The notes: generated by a model from the sequence alone, not told the origin. A stretch of DNA of 64,000 nt from Bicyclus anynana (GCF_947172395.1 NC_069106.1:7316001-7380000); one strand, 5' to 3'. Shown: positions 18,683 through 31,473, numbered from the stretch's first letter. Program-made: numbers and translations.

Positions 18683-19189
18683 AATGGGGATGATGACTAG
18701 GTTTGAATATATTGATTTTTATGATACATTCGGGTAAATAAGGTCAATGTTTACTAATTTATACATAAAAAGCAAAGATTGTCTGGATATTTGCAAAATA
18801 AATGAGATTATAAAATTTCAAAATTTATTAAAAATATTTTATCGTAATTAGATGAAAATTCACACAGTTTTAGCTTCCTTACATTAAATGTGACATTTTT
18901 TAGTATGTGAACTATAAGCATAAACGCACAAATAACAAAGATATTAGTAATTTTGTTTGAACGCGCATACAAATCTAACGATCATTACATTGCGTATGAC
19001 GTCATTAGTTCGAGCCATTTTGTATGGGGCGTTTTTCAGGGATCCGCGGCAGCGCCGCAAATCTGACCCTTTAAATCCCTGTAGCTCCGAAAGTAATGAT
19101 CGCAGATACTCTGTTCCTTTTACAAAATTGCTTTACTATTAGTATACTCTTAATTTATATACAATTTAAAAAACTGTCATCATCCCTAT
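18683..19189 (+). mobile_element. MITE-1, full-length copy
   Basis: It starts AATGGGGATGATGACTAGG and ends CTGTCATCATCCCTATT, partial mirrors. The interior includes ATTCGGGTAAATAAGGTCAA, GATCCGCGGCAGCGCCGCAA and AGTAATGATCGCAGATAC, shared with 26578 and 8539. Confidence 0.8.
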
Positions 19190-19359
19190 TGTTTTGTAAG
19201 ATTAATGTTGGATTTGGCAATTTTTCGCGGAAAATGGCAAAATAAATTCGTTGTTTCATCTAGTTTATTGTAATGTCACCGTCCAAATCGAATCAAATGA
19301 ACCATTTTAGTGTACAATAAATTCATATAATCTCTTTGAGATCTTCTAATCAAATATTG

Positions 19360-20060
19360 TACTTTTTTTCCATACTAGCGTTCATACTTTCAAATTGATC
19401 GTCTGACCTGACATTTGTGTTAAGCAGTATTTGGTAAACGCTTGAATCATTCAAACATTTTTGACAAACTTGCTTGTCAGACTTGACTTTCAATTAACAC
19501 AAATGTTTGACGAACGCTTCAAATATCTTTGATAAACTTGTTTGTCTAACTTGACATTTGTGGTAAGCAGTATTTTATAAATACTTAATTATTTAAACGA
19601 GTTTGACAAACTTGCTTGTCAGGCTTGACTTTTAATTCAGCAATGATTGATTCAAATATGTTTGACAAACTTGCTTGTCTACCTTGACATTTGTGTTATG
19701 CAGTATTATTTAATAAACTCCATTTATTCATGTTTGACAAACTTCCTTGTCAGACTTGACTTTCAATTAAGAAACGTGACGAACGCTTCAAATACTTTGA
19801 CAAACTTGCTTGTCTACCTTGACATTTGTGTTATGCAGTATTTGATGAACGCTTGAATCATTCAAACATTTTTGACAAGTTGCTTGTCAGACTTGACTTT
19901 CAATTAAGAAAAGTTTGACGAACGTTACAAATACTTTCAATTAAGCAATGATTGATGAACGCTCCAAATATGTTTGACATTCTTGATTGTCGGACTTGAC
20001 GTTTTTAATAAGATATGTTTGACAAACGTTTGTTGCTGATAAAACATGTTTGACTAACAA
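19360..20060. repeat. Degenerate tandem repeat with GACAAACTTGCTTGTC
   Basis: The phrase TTTGACAAACTTGCTTGTC, followed by TTGACATTTGTGTTA and AGCAGTATTT, recurs at irregular 50-100 bp spacing. The phrase itself is partly self-complementary (GACAA and TTGTC). No coding signal is seen. Confidence 0.75.
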
Positions 20061-20930
20061 GTTTTGATTTGATCGTCTTCACCTGGTTTGATGAAATGCA
20101 ATTAAAGAAACGCTAGTGTGAAACTTTTGAACAAATTGCACTGTGAGATAGCATAGTAAAGCTTGTGTTAAAAATAAAGTATAATTGAATATATTATTAC
20201 ATAATTATATATTATACTTTATTAGTATAGTACACTAAAGTAAAATACTTTTGTGTTTCAACTGTCTTGAATGACTATGTAGTGAGATAAGCTTTCGTGC
20301 GAACAAGCTCTTGAATAAAGACCCCAACGGATTTTAATATAAATAAACGTTGAAAAAACTACGAAGTCTATTTTACTGCAATAATTAATGAATAATATAT
20401 AAATTGTATAAAATATAATTAGAAAATAGTGAGTGAGTGATTTGCAAAATTAATTCATTTTTGAAAATTTCTTATGCACTAGCTTTTAGCTTATCTGTGA
20501 AAGAAAGTTATATTGGACAAGCAAATAACTTTTGTTAAATGTAATTTTTCCCAAAAATTTGATGATCTTCTATTTTTGGACAATTCTATGTGTGAAACTG
20601 AAGTAGCGTTAGCAAAACAGAAATATATTTATAAATTATCATATTGTAGGATATAATCTGGGACGGATATGACGTCGCTCGACCTCGTGTTGGCTTGTGC
20701 TGACACTAGGTGGCGCGACTAGTTTCGTAAAGAGGGATTTAGAGAGGGGTAGCGATCAGTTGGCAGAAACGACTTGCGCTATAAGGCGCTCATCGTACGG
20801 TCGGCTTCAGTATGCTTGTGGCGTTCGAGCCGTCCACATTTCTTGTTGTGTAATTCTTTTTGGGTTACTTGGGATAGGCGGGGAGAGTGACTTGAGTTGA
20901 AAATGAGATTGTTTGTTAACTATCTATAGC
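20060..20930. other. Non-coding; GC-rich island at 20650-20900
   Basis: Mostly AT-rich. The island (GACACTAGGTGGCGCGAC, then TATAAGGCGCTCATCGTAC) resembles a promoter or a solo LTR fragment, but no terminal repeat or target duplication was found. Confidence 0.3.
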
Positions 20931-21110
20931 CTCAATAGCTCAACGGTAAGAGCGGTCGGACTTATCACGGAGGGGTGGTGGTTCGATCCCCGCCACGTTA
21001 GTCTATTGTCGTACCCACTCCTAACACAGTCTAATCTTTTCGACTAATTGGAGGGGAATGGGAATATTGGTCTTATTGAGAAAAAAAATATGGCAAATAT
21101 TCTTTATAAT
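20930..21110 (+). mobile_element. SINE-C
   Basis: CCTCAATAGCTCAACGGTAAG (A-box region), GGTGGTTCGATCCCC (B box), then CCCACTCCTAACACAGTC and a tail AATATTGGTCTTATT. It matches both arms of the palindrome at 10742-11195. Confidence 0.75.
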
Positions 21111-22227
21111 AAAAAAAGACGTCTTTAACCCTACACACAACGTTCACAAGTGTGTGACTCCACTCAATTTGATTCTCTGCCATTCTAAGGTCTTATTTTG
21201 GTTACAGTTTGATTTGTTAATTAAGTTGTCCTGTCAATTTTATGAATCATCCTTTGTTAGACATTAGTTTTCTTATTGTTTTTAAACCACTTCTGAGTAT
21301 GCTAAAAATATGTTTATGAGTAAATTTAAGAAATGGGTAGCAATGCCACACGCGTCCTCCTGTATCACTCAATATTTTAACAATCTCGTTTTTGTTATGC
21401 TGACGTTACTTTACACATACGCTAAGGCGTTTTTACTGTCCACTTACTACTAAGTCCAAAAGCAAACCGACTTTCTGATATAGAAGAACTATATCGACAT
21501 ACAAATTCAGCATACTGCTAACCTGATTTTGTGCCGAAACGTACTAGGTTCGATTTTCGGTTGTGTTTAATTCAAGCAACGTAAATGTTCAAAACTAGTC
21601 TATAGAGATTAAAACTGTACAACGCTTTGCTAGTCGATCAAATAAAGTACGTATTTTTTTTAAAAAGCAAATCTGTTTTAAATACACATTTTTTTATTTT
21701 TTTTTTTAATTTTAAAAATACAAACTACAAACTTTTGACTATATTTTCGGAATCAATGACATTGGAGAATTTTCTACTGTCGCTAAAAACTGGATTATCT
21801 AAAAAAAATGTTTATGAGTTATAATATCACAAACATACACATAACACTAAAAAATCCCTATTTTTGTATCAGGGATAAAAACAAATGGATCTTAAACTAC
21901 GACTGCTGAACATAAATCAATAGAAAATAAAGCTCTCTAGAAACTCTACAAAAACTAGAAAAAATAAATTATTGACTTATCATAGTTTTACTAAAAAATA
22001 TCCCACTAACACAAAGGCAATGGCGTACACAGTGTTACTCACTAAGTAAGTAGGAAGGTGATGAATAAAATGTAGGATTTTACGATTTTTAAAATGAAAC
22101 TAATCCATCACATTTAATTTTTTCATTCTACCGCATATCGCATTACAAGCGGTCGCGACGTAGAAGCTAAGGCCAATGTGATGGCGCCCATAGTTTCACT
22201 TGCATTGTGATTTAAATTAAAGTAAAA
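21110..22227. other. No gene; AT-rich
   Basis: No repeat family was recognised, apart from a tRNA-like B-box scrap (AGGTTCGATTTTC) near 21548. Confidence 0.5.
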
Positions 22228-22575
22228 TCCTCATCATCATCACCATCATTATCATCAACCGATGGACGTCCACTGCTGGACATAGGCTTCTTGCATGGAC
22301 CTCCAAGCATAACGGTCTCGAGTACCAGCATCCAGCGGTTTCCTGTAATTCGCTTAATATCCTCGGTCCACCTAGTGGGGGCTCGACCAACACTCCGCTT
22401 TCCGATGCGGGGTCGCCATTCCAGCACCTTGGGACCCCAACGTCCATCGGCTCTTCGAACTATGTGGCCTGCCCATTGCTATTTCAGCTTCGCGACTTGC
22501 TGAGCTATGTCAGTGACTTTGGTTCGTCTGCGGATCTCCTCATTTCTGAATCGATCACGCATAGAAACCTACACG
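22228..22575 (-). mobile_element. RTE LINE 3' fragment
   Basis: The minus strand encodes MLEWRPRIGKRSVGRAPTRW, then TEDIKRITGNRWM, with frameshifts. The 3' tail is (GAT)n-like. It is 5'-truncated. Confidence 0.8.
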
Positions 22576-23004
22576 GGCAGAACTTTTTAAAGGGCTTCAC
22601 ATGTTTCAGCACTATTTATCAGCAATTATGGTGTGCGCCACTGCAAGCTATTTTATAATAATTTAACTAAAAAGATTCAACGATTTTTTTTTAATATAAT
22701 TTTTTTTTTAATTTTAAATAGAAGAAAATAGTAAAATACAATATCATGTAGTTTTAACTTGTACTAACGTAATTTGTAAATGTTTGTAACAAAATAAATA
22801 TGGGTTTTTATTTATATAATTAAAATAATAATTAAATCGTAGAAATTTACCATGATCAGCACTGCCTTGTATTGTATTATTAAAATTTTTATATATGGAC
22901 CAACTGAATAAGTGTAAAAAATAGATTATTTTTAATTACTTTTTAAATTTTAGTTAAGAATTATGTTTTTATTTGTGTTGTACAAAAATATAAAAAAAAA
23001 ATAC

Positions 23005-23850
23005 AATTAATAAGATAAAGATAAGATAAATATACTTTATTTGCACACCACAAAGACAAAAACAAGTGAAATAAAAAACAAATTAGGAAGAGATCAGCAT
23101 ACAAAAGGCGGCCTTATCGCTAAGTAGCGATTTCTTCCAGGCAACCTTCGGTTTAGGAAAACTTAAGGACATCAGCAGGTGGCATAAAACAAAAATAACC
23201 ATAGTATTAGTAATACACTTACATACAAATAATTTACATCCTAATACATAAACAATATTACACAAATACCTACAATAATGAGTAAAATACATATCAAAAT
23301 ATACTAATAAATACCTTATATTGAAAAGAAATAATATATACAGATCGTCTTTACTGCACCAGGTAATGAGACTTTACGGCATTTTTAAAAATGTCCAGTG
23401 TCTTTGATTGCCGTATGTTTAAAGGGAGAGCATTCCATAACTTAACGGCTTGCACAACGAAAGAATGTTTATAAAATTTCGTCTTATGCACGGGTAAACA
23501 TAGAGTTAGTAATCGACACTGTCTCAGTTCAGACTGCACTCCCTGAAACGTAAATTTCTCCTTCAGATACACAGGAGATTTTGGATTAAACAACACACAG
23601 TACAAAAGTGAAAGTACATGTAGATCCCGGCGACGACGAATAGGGAGCCACTTGAGCTTCTGACGGAATTCAGAAATATGGTCATATTTGCGTAGGCTAA
23701 ATATGAACCGAATAGCAAGATTTTGAAGTCGCTCAAGTTTATTGAGTTGGTCCTCAGTTACATTTAGATAGCTCGCGTCCGCATAATCTAAAACCGAAAG
23801 AAGAAGAGAATGTGCTAACATAACTTTAGTAGGAATTGGTAAAAATTAAT
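23005..23850 (-). mobile_element. CR1/Jockey-like LINE 3' end
   Basis: The minus-strand frame (stop 23351, 5' truncation near 23850) reads MLAHSLLLSVLDYADASYLN, KLERLQNLAIRFIFSLRK and KLKWLPIRRRRDLHV, homologous to the element at 1-1195. Its 3' UTR differs (GCGATAAGGCCGCCTTTTG) and it ends in a TTTATCTTATC repeat instead of poly(A). Confidence 0.85.
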
Positions 23851-25912
23851 ATTTATTAATTAATATATATATATATAATTAATATATATTAATAAAAAAT
23901 AAAAAGAATACAATTTTGAATATTTATATTTATTACACTTGGTGGAAATATATAATAGTATTATAGTATATGTATTATGTAGTAATGTAAATTAGTTTTA
24001 TATTCGATTTCTTAACTAAGCACCTAATAAAAAATGACTAAAATTGAGTCCACGGCATACGGTTTAATTTTCTTTATATTATATTTTGGGAAATATATTT
24101 CCAAATTAATTTAGTACGTTTTATAATATAAAATTATAGGGCATGTTTGTGTAACTGGGCAGCTAAGTAAGACATACATAATTATAAAATTGCTAACATA
24201 TTCTAATCATTGTATGTAGTACCAAAATTTTGATAGATTTATCTATAATTCATTTAACTGTACTCAGTAATGTTTGTACTCAGTAATGTACCAACTTACA
24301 ATATGTAATATAAAAAATGCTTTACACCAGCTGCGTGCATAGTATGATTGAGGTAAGCACTAAACAGTTTGTATCAATTATCATATAAAATACTATATAT
24401 AACTGTCTAAGTATTATTTATGTAGAACAAACCTAATTTAGTTAATAACTATTCAAATTTTAGTTTTTATAATAAAAAAAGACTACAAAAAGTGTGATAT
24501 AGAAATTTCAAAAATTATATTCCATACAGCATTTGACAAGTAAGTAATACTTAATTCGATAAAGTTAATTTTGTTTTTTTAATAAATACAACATATTGAA
24601 GAATAAATTGGTTGTGTGTGTGTTGCTTTACTATGGCAAGATCATCTATTTCTTGTTAAGAAGACTAAAACCAGGGATTAATATAGTATGTTTACAAAGT
24701 TAGTACGTTACTAAACTCCGCATCACGAAAGAAGTCCTGAACTAAAATTGACAGCGCCTTACACTAAAGACAGCGCCGCTGTGGGGGGACTTGTTTCATG
24801 GCGCGGAGCAACGTCACTTAGCATCAAGTGTGATCGTAGTCGAGCATTGTTAGGATGGATAAAAAAATATTAAAAATAAAATGACGTGCGATTGGAGTTT
24901 CACTTCTGAGAAATAAAAAAAAAACTTATTTTTATTATAAAATCTCATTTATATTATTAATTCGATAGTACGTGCTATATTAAATGTGGAGATGACTATT
25001 AAAAGAGATACTTGACACTTAATTGGGTTAACTCTTGATTTTACTGTATGTGAAAATTAAATGATGGATTTTATAAATTTTCGAGATAGGTCACTACTGT
25101 ATGGGGTGAATTTGAAATTAACGTGATAATGGTCTGATTGATCGATGTGAATGCTTTTTATATTTGATAATGGTATGTGTAATGTAGTCCAAGAGCTGGA
25201 AGACATTTTTGAATATGCATTTGTGAAATCTAAGGCTTTAAAGATATTTTTATGATAGTCTAATATGATTCTATGATAGTCTGATGTTGAATACGGAAGG
25301 TCAGAAGGCCACAGGAACTTTCAAATGATCAATATAAACCTCTATCTAATTAGAGTTCATTCTATCTAGACTATGTCTAATCTAATATATCTAAATATGC
25401 ATATATAAGCCAAAGGTTTTTAAAATTACTTCCTATTTGAAAAATTCGGAAAGTCTACCAGCTCTTATACTATCAAACGACGTGTTGGAAGCACTTTATC
25501 AAAATCACGATAGTTTTGCTATTTGACAGGTCTGTCACTTTTATCGGTCTGCGTTAAGGCGTGTCTAATCTAAGGAATGCGATAAATATTGTTTTTTTTA
25601 TCTGTACCTATTTAAATTTTTGTTATTTTAAAACAAAACGAAAACATAATTATTATATCATATATCATTCATTTATTTATTAGTAAATATTTTATAACAT
25701 ATTTAATGCATGAAATATACTTTTCATCAAAAAAAAAATCGAAATAGTCCTCAAGTACCTACTTTCCAGGTGGACTAATTGGATTTTTTTTATGAGAGTA
25801 TATAAATAAATATATATAATTAAATATTTTTGAGCAACCTTAGTTTTTGGTACCTACTTCAAATTCTTATGTTATAGTCATATAAACTTAATTTATTTAC
25901 TATACAATAACT
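23851..25912. other. No gene recognised; AT-rich intergenic DNA
   Basis: An AT dinucleotide run lies near 23860-23890. A short GC-richer patch at 24750-24850 (GACAGCGCCGCTGTGG) is of unknown meaning. Confidence 0.5.
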
Positions 25913-26141
25913 AAGGTTTGTCTCGTTTGTCCAATGGTTAGTTAGAGGTTTTCTTATTTGGTCCAGGTCTGGTACAAGGCAAAGACTTAACGCCAAGCGA
26001 TTTACCATACCTTTATGATGTCGTGTAGAAACCGAAAGGGGTGTAGATTTTCATCCTCCTAACAAGTTAGCCCGCTTTCATCTTAGATTTCATCACTTAC
26101 CATCAGGTGAGATTGTAGTCAAGGGCTAACTTGTAAAGAAT
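25913..26141 (+). mobile_element. SINE-A body with an unusual head
   Basis: GGTTTGTCTCGTTTGTCCAA, then TGGTTAG, replaces the usual GTGGCGCAGTGG head. The rest, from TTTTCTTATTTGGTCCAGG to GTAGTCAAGGGCTAAC, is SINE-A. The same alternative head lies upstream of SINE-A at 27118. Confidence 0.7.
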
Positions 26142-26577
26142 TTAAAAAAGTTTTCCAATTCGGGACTATAATCCTAGACCATAGACCTTAAGATTCATAT
26201 TAAAAAATTCGGCCATTGAACCAACTAGATAATTATTTCTTAATTGTATTTTTCAACAGTCACAGGTGCTGAATTATGCCTTGAATTCTAAAATCTATTT
26301 TTAAATTTACTATATTTTTTTAAATTACAATTTTGTCACTATAAATATTATTATAATCTTATCTATCTTATTTGTATTGTGCAATTGTTAAAAATGTGTG
26401 TTCAAATCTTTATTTATGCTGAATAATTATTATTAATAGAAATTATATTTCAATAAATCATTAGTTATTAACATATATAGTCTTTTATTTATTACACTAT
26501 ATTTAATCAGGGAAATAAAGTCATCTGATATAGAATTATCACTATCGACCATGAAAACTTGCAACAATGCTATAATG

Positions 26578-27083
26578 AATGGGGATGATGACTAGGTTTG
26601 ATTATATTGATTTTTATGATACATTCGGGTAAATAAGGTCAATGTCAACTAATTTATACATAAAAAGCAAAGATTGTCTGGATATTTGCAAAATAAATAA
26701 GATTATAAAATTTCAAAATCTATTGATAATCTTGTATCGTAATTAGATGAAAATTCATACAGTTTTTGGTTCCTTACATTAAATGTGACATTTGTCAATG
26801 TAGTAACTATAAACATAAACGCACAAATAACAAAGATATTAGTAATTTTGTTTGACCGCCCATACAAATCTAACGATCATTATGGACCTAGTAAGTCATT
26901 AAATCGTACTATTTTGTATGGGGCGGTTTTCAGGGATCCGCGGCAGCGCCGCAAATCTGACCCTTTAAATCTCTGTAGCTCCGAAAGTAATGATCGCAGA
27001 TACCTTGTTACTTTTACAAAATTGCTTTACTATTAGTATACTCTTAATTTATATACAATTTAAAAAACCGTCATTATCCCTAT
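26578..27083 (+). mobile_element. MITE-1, full-length copy
   Basis: GGGGATGATGACTAGGTTTG to CCGTCATTATCCC, 506 bp, with the same interior as 18683-19189. Confidence 0.8.
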
Positions 27084-27117
27084 TATACATATCCCACAGA
27101 AAACTGATATGTTAAGT

Positions 27118-27396
27118 ACAATAACTAACGTTTGTCTCGTTTGTCCAATGGTTAGTCATTGAGGCTTCAGGTCGTGCGGTCTAGGGTTCGATTCCCGAGT
27201 TTTGACGGCCTCTGTGGCGCAGTGGACTTACGGAACGGAGGTCATGGGTTCGATCCCCGGCTGGGCCGTTTGAGGTTTTCTTAATTGGTCCAGGTCTGGC
27301 TGGTGGTAGGCTTCGGCCGTGGCTAGTTACAACCTTAACGGCAAAGAGCACCGCCAAGCGATAGCGTTTCGGTTCCGGATGCAGCGTAGAAACCAA
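27118..27396 (+). mobile_element. tRNA-like head followed by SINE-A
   Basis: GTTTGTCCAATGGTTAGTCA to GGGTTCGATTCCC looks like a complete tRNA-derived A/B box pair (27125-27197). SINE-A starts at 27204 (GACGGCCTCTGTGGCGCAG) and is cut at 27396 by SINE-B. Confidence 0.7.
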
Positions 27397-27397
27397 A

Positions 27398-27945
27398 TAT
27401 CATCATCAACAACCCATATTCCGCTCACTGTTGAGCACGAGTCTCCTCTCAGAACTAGAGGTTTAGGCTGATAGTCCACCACGCTGGCCCAATGCAGGTT
27501 GGCGGGCTTCACACACCTAGAGAATTAAGAAAATTCTCAGGTTGCTCGTCGTCATCAACCCATATTCGGCTCACTGCTGAGCTCGAGTCTCCTCTCAGAA
27601 AGAGAGGGATTAGGCCAGTAGTCCACCACGCTGGCCCACTGCGGATTGGCAGACTTCACACACGCAGAGAATGAAGATAATTCTCTGGTATGCAGGTTTC
27701 CTCACGATGTTTTCCTTTACCGATTGAGACACGTGATATTTAATTTCTTAAAATGCACACAACTGAAAAGTTGGAGGTGCATGCCCCGGACCGGATTCGA
27801 ACCCACACCCTCCGGAATCGGAGGCAGAGGTCATATCCACTGGGCTATCACGGCACTAAAGGATAAAAATATGAAGATTACCATTACATTGAGAGGAGAC
27901 TCGTGCGCAACAGTGAGCCGAATATGGGTAGGTAATGATGATTCA
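27398..27945 (-). mobile_element. SINE-B cluster: two minus copies and one plus fragment
   Basis: A 3' part at 27398-27545, a nearly full copy at 27549-27855 (head at right: GATAGCCCAGTGGATATGAC), and a plus-strand tail piece at 27885-27945 (GTGAGCCGAATATGGGTAGG). Confidence 0.8.
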
Positions 27946-28220
27946 AAAAGAAGCATAGTGGTGAAGATTAAAATTAAAATCACGTATAGTAACAAATATT
28001 AAGATTTTATTAACAAAAAAGAAACATGAATACTATGTCTTGTAAAACAAATCTTATATCTAAATGCAATATATCTTAAAAGGTACAATCTTCAGCACAA
28101 AATACTTGTGTAACTTCATTAATTAATTACCTAATTAAACACAAATTATATATCTCTTTTTATTAGGTATATGATGTTGAATAAAAGCGAGTGTTAATTG
28201 GCGAAGTTCATTATGAATAA

Positions 28221-28587
28221 TCTATAATATAAAAAATCGCAAAATGCGTTGGTAAGCGCATAACTCAACAACGCCTGGACCAATTTGGCCAATTCTTTTT
28301 TTTAAATGTTCGTTGAAGTTCTAGGATGGTTTTTACGGCGAGAAAAATTCGAATAATTGCCGGAAAAACCATAAAAATAGCCTTTTTCTTTTTCCCATAC
28401 AAATGTTTTCTAACTAAAACGTAGTCAATTTGAGCTTTATTGTTATTGTATAAAGTTCATATTAATAATAATTAGAAAACGGGGTAGGGGTATGGTAGGC
28501 TAGAGTAGGGGGTAGGGTAGGGTAGGATAGGGGTAGTTGAAAGTTTACATCGAGTTTCAAGCGGACGAAGTCGCGGGCGTCTGCTAG
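28221..28587 (+). mobile_element. Complete Helitron with TAGGG-like run
   Basis: Starts TCTATAATATAAAAAATCGC after an A and ends TCGCGGGCGTCTGCTAG before a T. The minisatellite GGGGTAGGGTAGGGTAGG lies at about 28480-28545. Confidence 0.8.
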
Positions 28588-28614
28588 TGAATTATAAAAA
28601 TTCGACCGCCGCGA

Positions 28615-28760
28615 TGTTTCCGCGGTAAAAGGGGCGCTCTCAACACCTAGAGGTTATCGGTTCGATATCCGGCCGCTGGATTATTGTTATACCTAAGTCT
28701 AGGGAACAGCATTATTGATCACAATAAAAAAGAAATGATAAATATTCTTTAAAAAAAATA
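28615..28760 (+). mobile_element. Degenerate tRNA-derived SINE, SINE-C related
   Basis: GAGGTTATCGGTTCGATATCC is a B-box-like element, followed by TTATTGTTATACC and an A-rich tail with AAATATTCTTTAAA, as in SINE-C. Confidence 0.45.
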
Positions 28761-29487
28761 TTTCACTGACGTAATATTTTTTAACGATATTATTCACGAT
28801 TATCCTGTTATTGAAGTAAATAATTGAGTCATATTCTCAAATAATAACGGCAGAAAAAGAAACACAGCTGTCTCATTCGTCCCATTGTGATGAAATGGAA
28901 AGCGATATTCATAGCAATATACTATACAGGATGTCCCGTAATTAATGGATAAAACGCAAATGGTAGATAAACCAAACACCACCTAAAACTAATTTGAATA
29001 GTTTTGAAAAATTCCCTAGTGTAACAAAGTTATATTACTTTTTCGCATATTTAATTTTTTTCTATATTGAATCAGTTTTTTCAATGCTGTATACTAATTT
29101 ACAAACCTTGAAAAGTGTACAAGTTTTTAAACACAAAACAAATCAATTAAAAAAAAATTGTAAAAAAAAAGTGCAGTACTTGAGAGATAATATAAATTAC
29201 GACCAATTAATAATACATTTACATGGAATGTAATTCTACTGTGACATAAGAGACCTGAATTATTACATAGTAAATAAATTCTTATAATAATTAAAATACT
29301 AATTAAAAATTAATTTAAAAGCTTGCCATTATTTCAATTTTCAAGTATGTTTATTTAGACACAACAGTCTAAAAAATAATATGCATATGATTTGAATCAA
29401 GGCCAGATTTTTTCTTTGTTGTTTTTATTGATATAATATATCCATACTCACAACAACATTTTTTATTTACTCTGTTTCAATTCTACC

Positions 29488-29534
29488 CTTTCCTATTGGT
29501 TGCTTGTATCAAATTTAGGCAACCAATAGGAAAG
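29488..29534. other. Perfect 16-bp hairpin with CCAAT/ATTGG
   Basis: CTTTCCTATTGGTTGC (29488-29503) pairs fully with GCAACCAATAGGAAAG (29519-29534) across 15 nt. Confidence 0.6.
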
Positions 29535-29736
29535 TGTCTTTTAACATTTATGATGTTATAGTTCACATTCATATATCACGCTAAAATGGCAGTGATATAA
29601 ATGCTTAAAATATGTCAGATATTTTGTATAAAATAATAATTATATCAGGATATTGCTTTTTTTATTTATTTTTAGTTTTGTTGTGTCTGAAACTAATAAA
29701 ATATTAAAAAAATCACAAGTATTTCCCATTGCAAAT

Positions 29737-29814
29737 ATACTCAGAGGCACAATTATCCGCCCACTTTAATATACTCGCGTCATATTAAAGATAGCAGATA
29801 ATTGTGCTGAGTAT
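29737..29814. other. 78-nt near-complete hairpin
   Basis: ATACTCAG, CACAATTATC and CTTTAATA on the left pair with TATTAAAG, GATAATTGTG and CTGAGTAT on the right, separated by a 3-nt bulge and a 6x6 internal loop, with an apical loop of about 11 nt. It has the size and shape of a pre-miRNA, but a foldback of a small transposon is equally possible. Confidence 0.5.
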
Positions 29815-31467
29815 ATATATGTATCAGAGATCTAGAAAATATACTGCAATGTATTACATTTTAAAATGTTAATGAGTTACCTATTTATGTTTACGCAATT
29901 CAACTTATGAAATTTTTGTGCATGTATTAAATACAAAACTATAGGATCTTAAAAGTTATGGTTAGAGAATTTATTGAAATCTACTTCTAGCAAAGACAAT
30001 AATTTTCATTAATTTTATGAATAAATTATTTCTTAAATAAAATAAATACCTAGTTACCAAAAATACCAAAGCTTAAGAATATTTTAATTATTTCTAACTT
30101 CCAATTATTATTTAAGTAACATGTCTACTTAACTGATAACATAATAATCAGTTGAGGAAACAAACAATTTATCAAGATGTCTGACAATCTTGTTGGATTA
30201 CAATATTGTAAAAGGCACGAAATCATTTGCACTAAATGTTTATATAAATTACTTAGAGATCAATTGAGTGACCTTTAAAAAAGTTCCCACCTTACACTTT
30301 TGACATACTTTTGAGGAAACTTCAAGAGACATTATTTCAAGTGTAACAGTTTTAATGGTTTATGGTCACAGATTAAAGAATAATAGGCAGATAGAGTGTA
30401 CGGAACACGGCCATTATGCAGCCATTCCAAACACAAATTTAAAAAATAATATGACTCAAATCAGTACAACATAAAGAGTCACATTAGTAATTCTCAATAT
30501 TATTAAAAAAAATTATGTTTAAAATTGTTTACAAAAAACTAAAAAATAAGATGGAGTATTTTTTTATGCCAATTATGATATTAATTTACTTATTGTTGTT
30601 AGTGAAATACAAATTATGAAAAAACTTTGATTATGGTAGATAGCAACATTATGTGGAAGTCAAGAAGATGCACATGTAACTTTTGTTTATTTATGGGTTT
30701 CACTGGCTTCACTGCACTGCTTGTAACGACTCACTCTGTATCATTCTCTAGTCTGTGAGTAAAGTTAAGGAAGATTGCCAGTTTGACAAATAAACATGCC
30801 AAGGTTGCTGACATTAAGTTGATTTTTAGTTTTGTAAAGTCGAAATGCAAGCAGGAACTTTTATTCATCTACTTGGTAACTCCTACACATAGTGAATACA
30901 GTGATGGAATTGAAGAAATTGTTGTGATAAAATTCACTGTGGTTCTTCAAAATATCCCATAATTGTCCTTGGGCACAAGACTAAAATATTTATTCATAAT
31001 ACTGCTCAAATTTTGTGTATCTGATATTAATGGAGAATCAGTCTAAATTATGAACCTAGTGAACCTTGGTCAAGCTAAACTTTCATTTTTATTGATAGAA
31101 AAGGGGAATGCCCATCCCTGACCCAGGCCTACCCTAACCACCTGGCAATTTACTGATAACTCTACTTTTCTAGTTTACTAAGTTTTATGACATTTTTAAT
31201 TCAGCGTTGTGAACAAATTAAAGATAATTTGTCCATAACAAGGACAAGCTGAGATTATTGACCATACTGCCTGAGTTTTACAATATTTTTTGTATACTTA
31301 TGATTGGTTTCAGACAATTTTCAGACATATTTATTATTGGATGCACCAAAGTATGGAAGATGACTAGAGTCAAGACCATAATGGTTCACTACGTTCCTAA
31401 TTTTGTCTGATTCACCATAATATGAGTAGATACACAATGTTTGAACAACATGGCCATGAATAAATAT

Positions 31468-31473
31468 TTTATT
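31468..31473 (-). promoter_or_regulatory. ADO polyadenylation signal AATAAA
   Basis: Minus-strand AATAAA about 58 bp downstream of the ADO stop codon; the nearest one and a likely site. Confidence 0.5.

Larger units (their letters stand above)
28930..31467. other. Repeat-poor stretch downstream of ADO, no gene
   Basis: Apart from an element-like start at 28927 (TACAGGATGTCCCGTAATTA) and two hairpins, no repeat family was recognised over more than 2 kb, unlike the rest of the window. It could include a long ADO 3' UTR or a regulatory block; this is inference. Confidence 0.45.

Noticed and set aside
20650..20900. Solo LTR
   Set aside because: TATAAG and GC-rich flavour suggested an LTR, but no TG...CA ends with target duplication or second copy was found.
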